A stretch of 7,217 bases of DNA, from assembly GCA_937892665.1 (NCBI GenBank), contig CALBJF010000246.1, forward strand, positions 1 to 7,217, read 5' to 3'. Below the pieces are notes generated by a model. It was not told the DNA's origin. It searched no databases and worked only from the letters and a program-made list of their open reading frames with translations. Positions 5,567 to 7,217 of the stretch are shown here, in pieces; the stretch's first letter is position 1; each line of letters begins with the position of its first letter. A program made the position numbers and the translations under genes. The DNA is from an uncultured euryarchaeote. GTDB taxonomy: Archaea; Thermoplasmatota; Poseidoniia; Poseidoniales; Poseidoniaceae.

Positions 5567-6841
5567 TCACTGGTCAGGTTTTTCTCCCATCTGAACACAA
5601 AAAAGGAGGTGGTTTGAACCTGTGTGTTTGGTCAAAAACGCCTTCCTTCGTCCTTGCCTTCTTTTCAACTGGCGGTCGATATTGCCCTGCAACTTTGGCT
5701 GTAAAGATGCATCAAGGCTCATTCGAATGGTCATTGCGGAGATGTCATTTTCCAGTGCCGTCGATACAATTTCGTCGATGTTCTCCTCATCGAGAGGTTT
5801 GTCAAGAATTTCAACAACTCTACCTGTCGCTTGGACGAATGGATGATGAGGATTCTTCAACGGCCCATTGTGGTGAATACGAGGTCTTCGAGGAGATGAA
5901 TCAGCCCATCGAACATTTGCTGCAGTCGACAATTGTTCTGAAATCCAAGCGTCGGCAAGACCAGATTCAACAAGAGCAGCATCGAGAATAGAAACCCATT
6001 CATTGCGACGGGCAGTGAGCAAAGGGTGATGTTCATTTGTTGTTTCAACCTCACGTTCTTCAATCACTGAATTGGCAGCTCCAAAGGTTGGAGCAAGGCG
6101 AACAAAGCGCTTACTAATGCCTTTGGTTGAGACGTTACCCAACCATAGTTCAAGTCGGTCAACACGTCCGCCGCCTCTCGACATCCACGTCCAAGTCCGA
6201 TCAATTCCCGGCCAGACCTCTTCAACCAATGATTCGACTTCTTGCCGTCGTTCATCAGTCAATCGGGGTGAAAGGTCGAGGACAATGGAAGGGCCTCGAG
6301 ACGATTCAGCCAAGTACGGTTTCCACGCTTGGAAAACACTCGGCAGATTTGGTTGCATTTCATCCAGTCCATGGGTGCGAGAATTGCGTGGTCGCGCTGG
6401 GTCAAGGTGGAGAAATGAAATACCTCCCATAGACTGAATATCAACAGACTGAATGACATCTTCACTTGCTGTTCCATCGCCTGCAAGGATGGATGACCGG
6501 CGGTGCCAGCCTTGATCATAGGTCTGAAATCGCTTTGCGATAGTGTTCAAATTCAAACAACTTGCAATCGCTCGCTCGCGGTCAAGTTCGATTCCTAATG
6601 CTGGCATTTTGAGTTGCGAAGCGTATGCAGCCAGCTGGATTCCTGAGCCACACGCACAATCGAGAAGTACGCCTCTTGGAAGGTTGAATTCTGCAACCGC
6701 TTTTGCTCGAACCATTGCCACTTGCCAAGGCGTAGCTAGGGGCTTTCCTTCAGTTGCGTGATAGAAAGCAAGATCGTTCATTGTTGCATCCGCAACGGGC
6801 GGATGTATCGCTTCTTGTTTTGAGGGGGTCAAGACTTCCAT
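5567..6841 (-). CDS. SAM-dependent methyltransferase with THUMP-like C-terminal domain
   Basis: Predicted class I methyltransferase of 424 residues; substrate unknown, though relatives with THUMP-like domains suggest an RNA or translation role. A helical N-terminal part holds ATPWQVAMVRAKAVAEF (36-52). The SAM-binding motif I is LLDCACGSGIQLAAY (59-73), then GIELDRERAIASCLNLN (83-99), GDG at 121-123, and the active-site-like LHLDPARPRNSRTHG (145-159). That DPAR motif typifies the family that carries a PF18096-type THUMP-like domain. The C-terminal part (about 335-417: FVQATGRVVEILDKPL, then AMTIRMSLDASL, then NHLLFCVQM) fits that domain. A GTG at 6850 is in frame but lies inside the AGGTGA ribosome binding site (6847-6852), so the ATG at 6841 is chosen. 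It is translationally coupled to pyrE. Confidence 0.85.
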   Translation of the reverse strand: MEVLTPSKQEAIHPPVADATMNDLAFYHATEGKPLATPWQVAMVRAKAVAEFNLPRGVLLDCACGSGIQLAAYASQLKMPALGIELDRERAIASCLNLNTIAKRFQTYDQGWHRRSSILAGDGTASEDVIQSVDIQSMGGISFLHLDPARPRNSRTHGLDEMQPNLPSVFQAWKPYLAESSRGPSIVLDLSPRLTDERRQEVESLVEEVWPGIDRTWTWMSRGGGRVDRLELWLGNVSTKGISKRFVRLAPTFGAANSVIEEREVETTNEHHPLLTARRNEWVSILDAALVESGLADAWISEQLSTAANVRWADSSPRRPRIHHNGPLKNPHHPFVQATGRVVEILDKPLDEENIDEIVSTALENDISAMTIRMSLDASLQPKLQGNIDRQLKRRQGRRKAFLTKHTGSNHLLFCVQMGEKPDQ

Positions 6842-6846
6842 GAACG

Positions 6847-6852
6847 TCACCT
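6847..6852 (-). promoter_or_regulatory. Ribosome binding site of the methyltransferase, overlapping the pyrE stop
   Basis: AGGTGA on the minus strand begins within the TAG stop of pyrE (6851-6853) and has a 5-nt spacer to the ATG at 6841. It rules out the in-frame GTG at 6850 as the main start and points to coupled translation. Confidence 0.75.
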
Positions 6853-7217
6853 AGTTGGTAATGTCTGACCGTGAGAGGATGCTCTCGAATGGAATTCCCG
6901 CCTCAGCAAACGCTTCGACACCGCCTTCTTCTCTGTCGAGAATGCTGATGACTGCAATGACCTTGCATGAGGTGTTTTCGTGAATTCGTTCAACGGCTTT
7001 AATCGAAGAACCCCCTGTGGTCGTAACGTCTTCGAGAATGACGACATTTCCGCCTTCAGCAATGGAAGCGCCTTCAATGCCTGGAGGATTGTTGGTTTTT
7101 CGGCCACCTCTTCCTTTTGGTGATTTTCGAACCATGAAGCCCTTGCGCTTGTCGCTTTCGGAGCCTGTGATAACGATAGCAGTCAATGGGACAGCACCCA
7201 ATTCAAGGCCTCCAACA
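6851..7217 (-). CDS. pyrE: Orotate phosphoribosyltransferase, C-terminal part (N-terminus outside window)
   Basis: Joins orotate to PRPP to make orotidine 5'-monophosphate in de novo pyrimidine synthesis. Only the last 121 residues are present; judging by the usual length of about 180-210, some 60-90 N-terminal residues lie beyond the edge. The frame is open through 7217 and reads VGGLELGAVPLTAIV, a PyrE hallmark. The flexible catalytic loop follows (VRKSPKGRGGRKTNNPPGIEG, residues 29-49 of this fragment). The PRPP-binding loop VVILEDVTTTGGSS is at 58-71, with the paired acidic residues E62 and D63. The position of the loop His in the bacterial KxHG motif is Arg here (KGRG). The stop is at 6851, directly before the methyltransferase gene. 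Confidence 0.92.
   Translation of the reverse strand, partial: VGGLELGAVPLTAIVITGSESDKRKGFMVRKSPKGRGGRKTNNPPGIEGASIAEGGNVVILEDVTTTGGSSIKAVERIHENTSCKVIAVISILDREEGGVEAFAEAGIPFESILSRSDITN

Noticed and set aside
5479..5580. Possible tRNA or small RNA in the gap before rps13 (GGGGTCCGATTTC resembles a T-arm)
   Set aside because: The T-stem does not pair, and no acceptor stem or anticodon arm can be drawn at tRNA spacing.
5503..5991. Plus-strand open frame across the rps13 leader and methyltransferase 3' end
   Set aside because: Overlaps the THUMP-like domain coding region on the opposite strand and has no recognisable motif.
1..7217. Mobile elements, CRISPR arrays, defence or toxin modules
   Set aside because: No transposase, integrase, terminal inverted repeats, regular direct repeats or toxin-antitoxin-like gene pairs were seen; the PD-(D/E)xK gene fits a CDIN1-type protein better than a restriction enzyme, and no modification partner lies beside it.

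Overview
This window most likely comes from a euryarchaeal chromosome, probably a planktonic marine archaeon of the Poseidoniales (Marine Group II) or a relative in the wider Thermoplasmata. That placement is an inference. It rests on archaeal-type uS13, uS4 and uS11 next to an archaeal/eukaryotic-type RNA polymerase subunit D (Rpo3), an archaeal pantoate kinase, GGAGGTGA-type ribosome binding sites, and a secreted repeat protein of a kind common in these planktonic archaea. No rRNA or tRNA gene is present to settle it.

Layout: positions 1-773 (minus) hold the N-terminal 257 residues of an exported protein with beta-propeller-like repeats, cut by the window edge. A short divergent intergenic region follows. 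Positions 871-1920 (plus) hold a nuclease-like protein with a C-terminal TPD / PD-(D/E)xK domain, related to eukaryotic CDIN1 (C15orf41). Everything from 1911 to 7217 is on the minus strand. Read in transcription order it is: pyrE (3' part only), a SAM-dependent methyltransferase with a THUMP-like C-terminal domain, rps13, rps4, rps11, rpo3 (rpoD) and pantoate kinase.

The rps13-rps4-rps11-rpo3 core is very compact. Gaps are 13-15 nt or a one-base TGATG overlap, and each gene has a clear Shine-Dalgarno site, so it is almost certainly one operon supplying small-subunit proteins and an RNA polymerase assembly subunit. pyrE and the methyltransferase are coupled in the same way: the ribosome binding site of the second overlaps the stop codon of the first. 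An 88-nt gap before rps13 carries a possible TATA element and a hairpin, and is the likely start of the ribosomal operon. Pantoate kinase follows rpo3 after 58 nt, in the place where many archaea carry L18e-L13-S9.

No mobile element, CRISPR array, RNA gene or obvious new defence system is visible. The most notable items are the archaeal CDIN1-like nuclease, an Rpo3 that keeps a zinc-type cysteine cluster but lacks the cysteines of the Fe-S domain, and the rearranged edges of the ribosomal operon.
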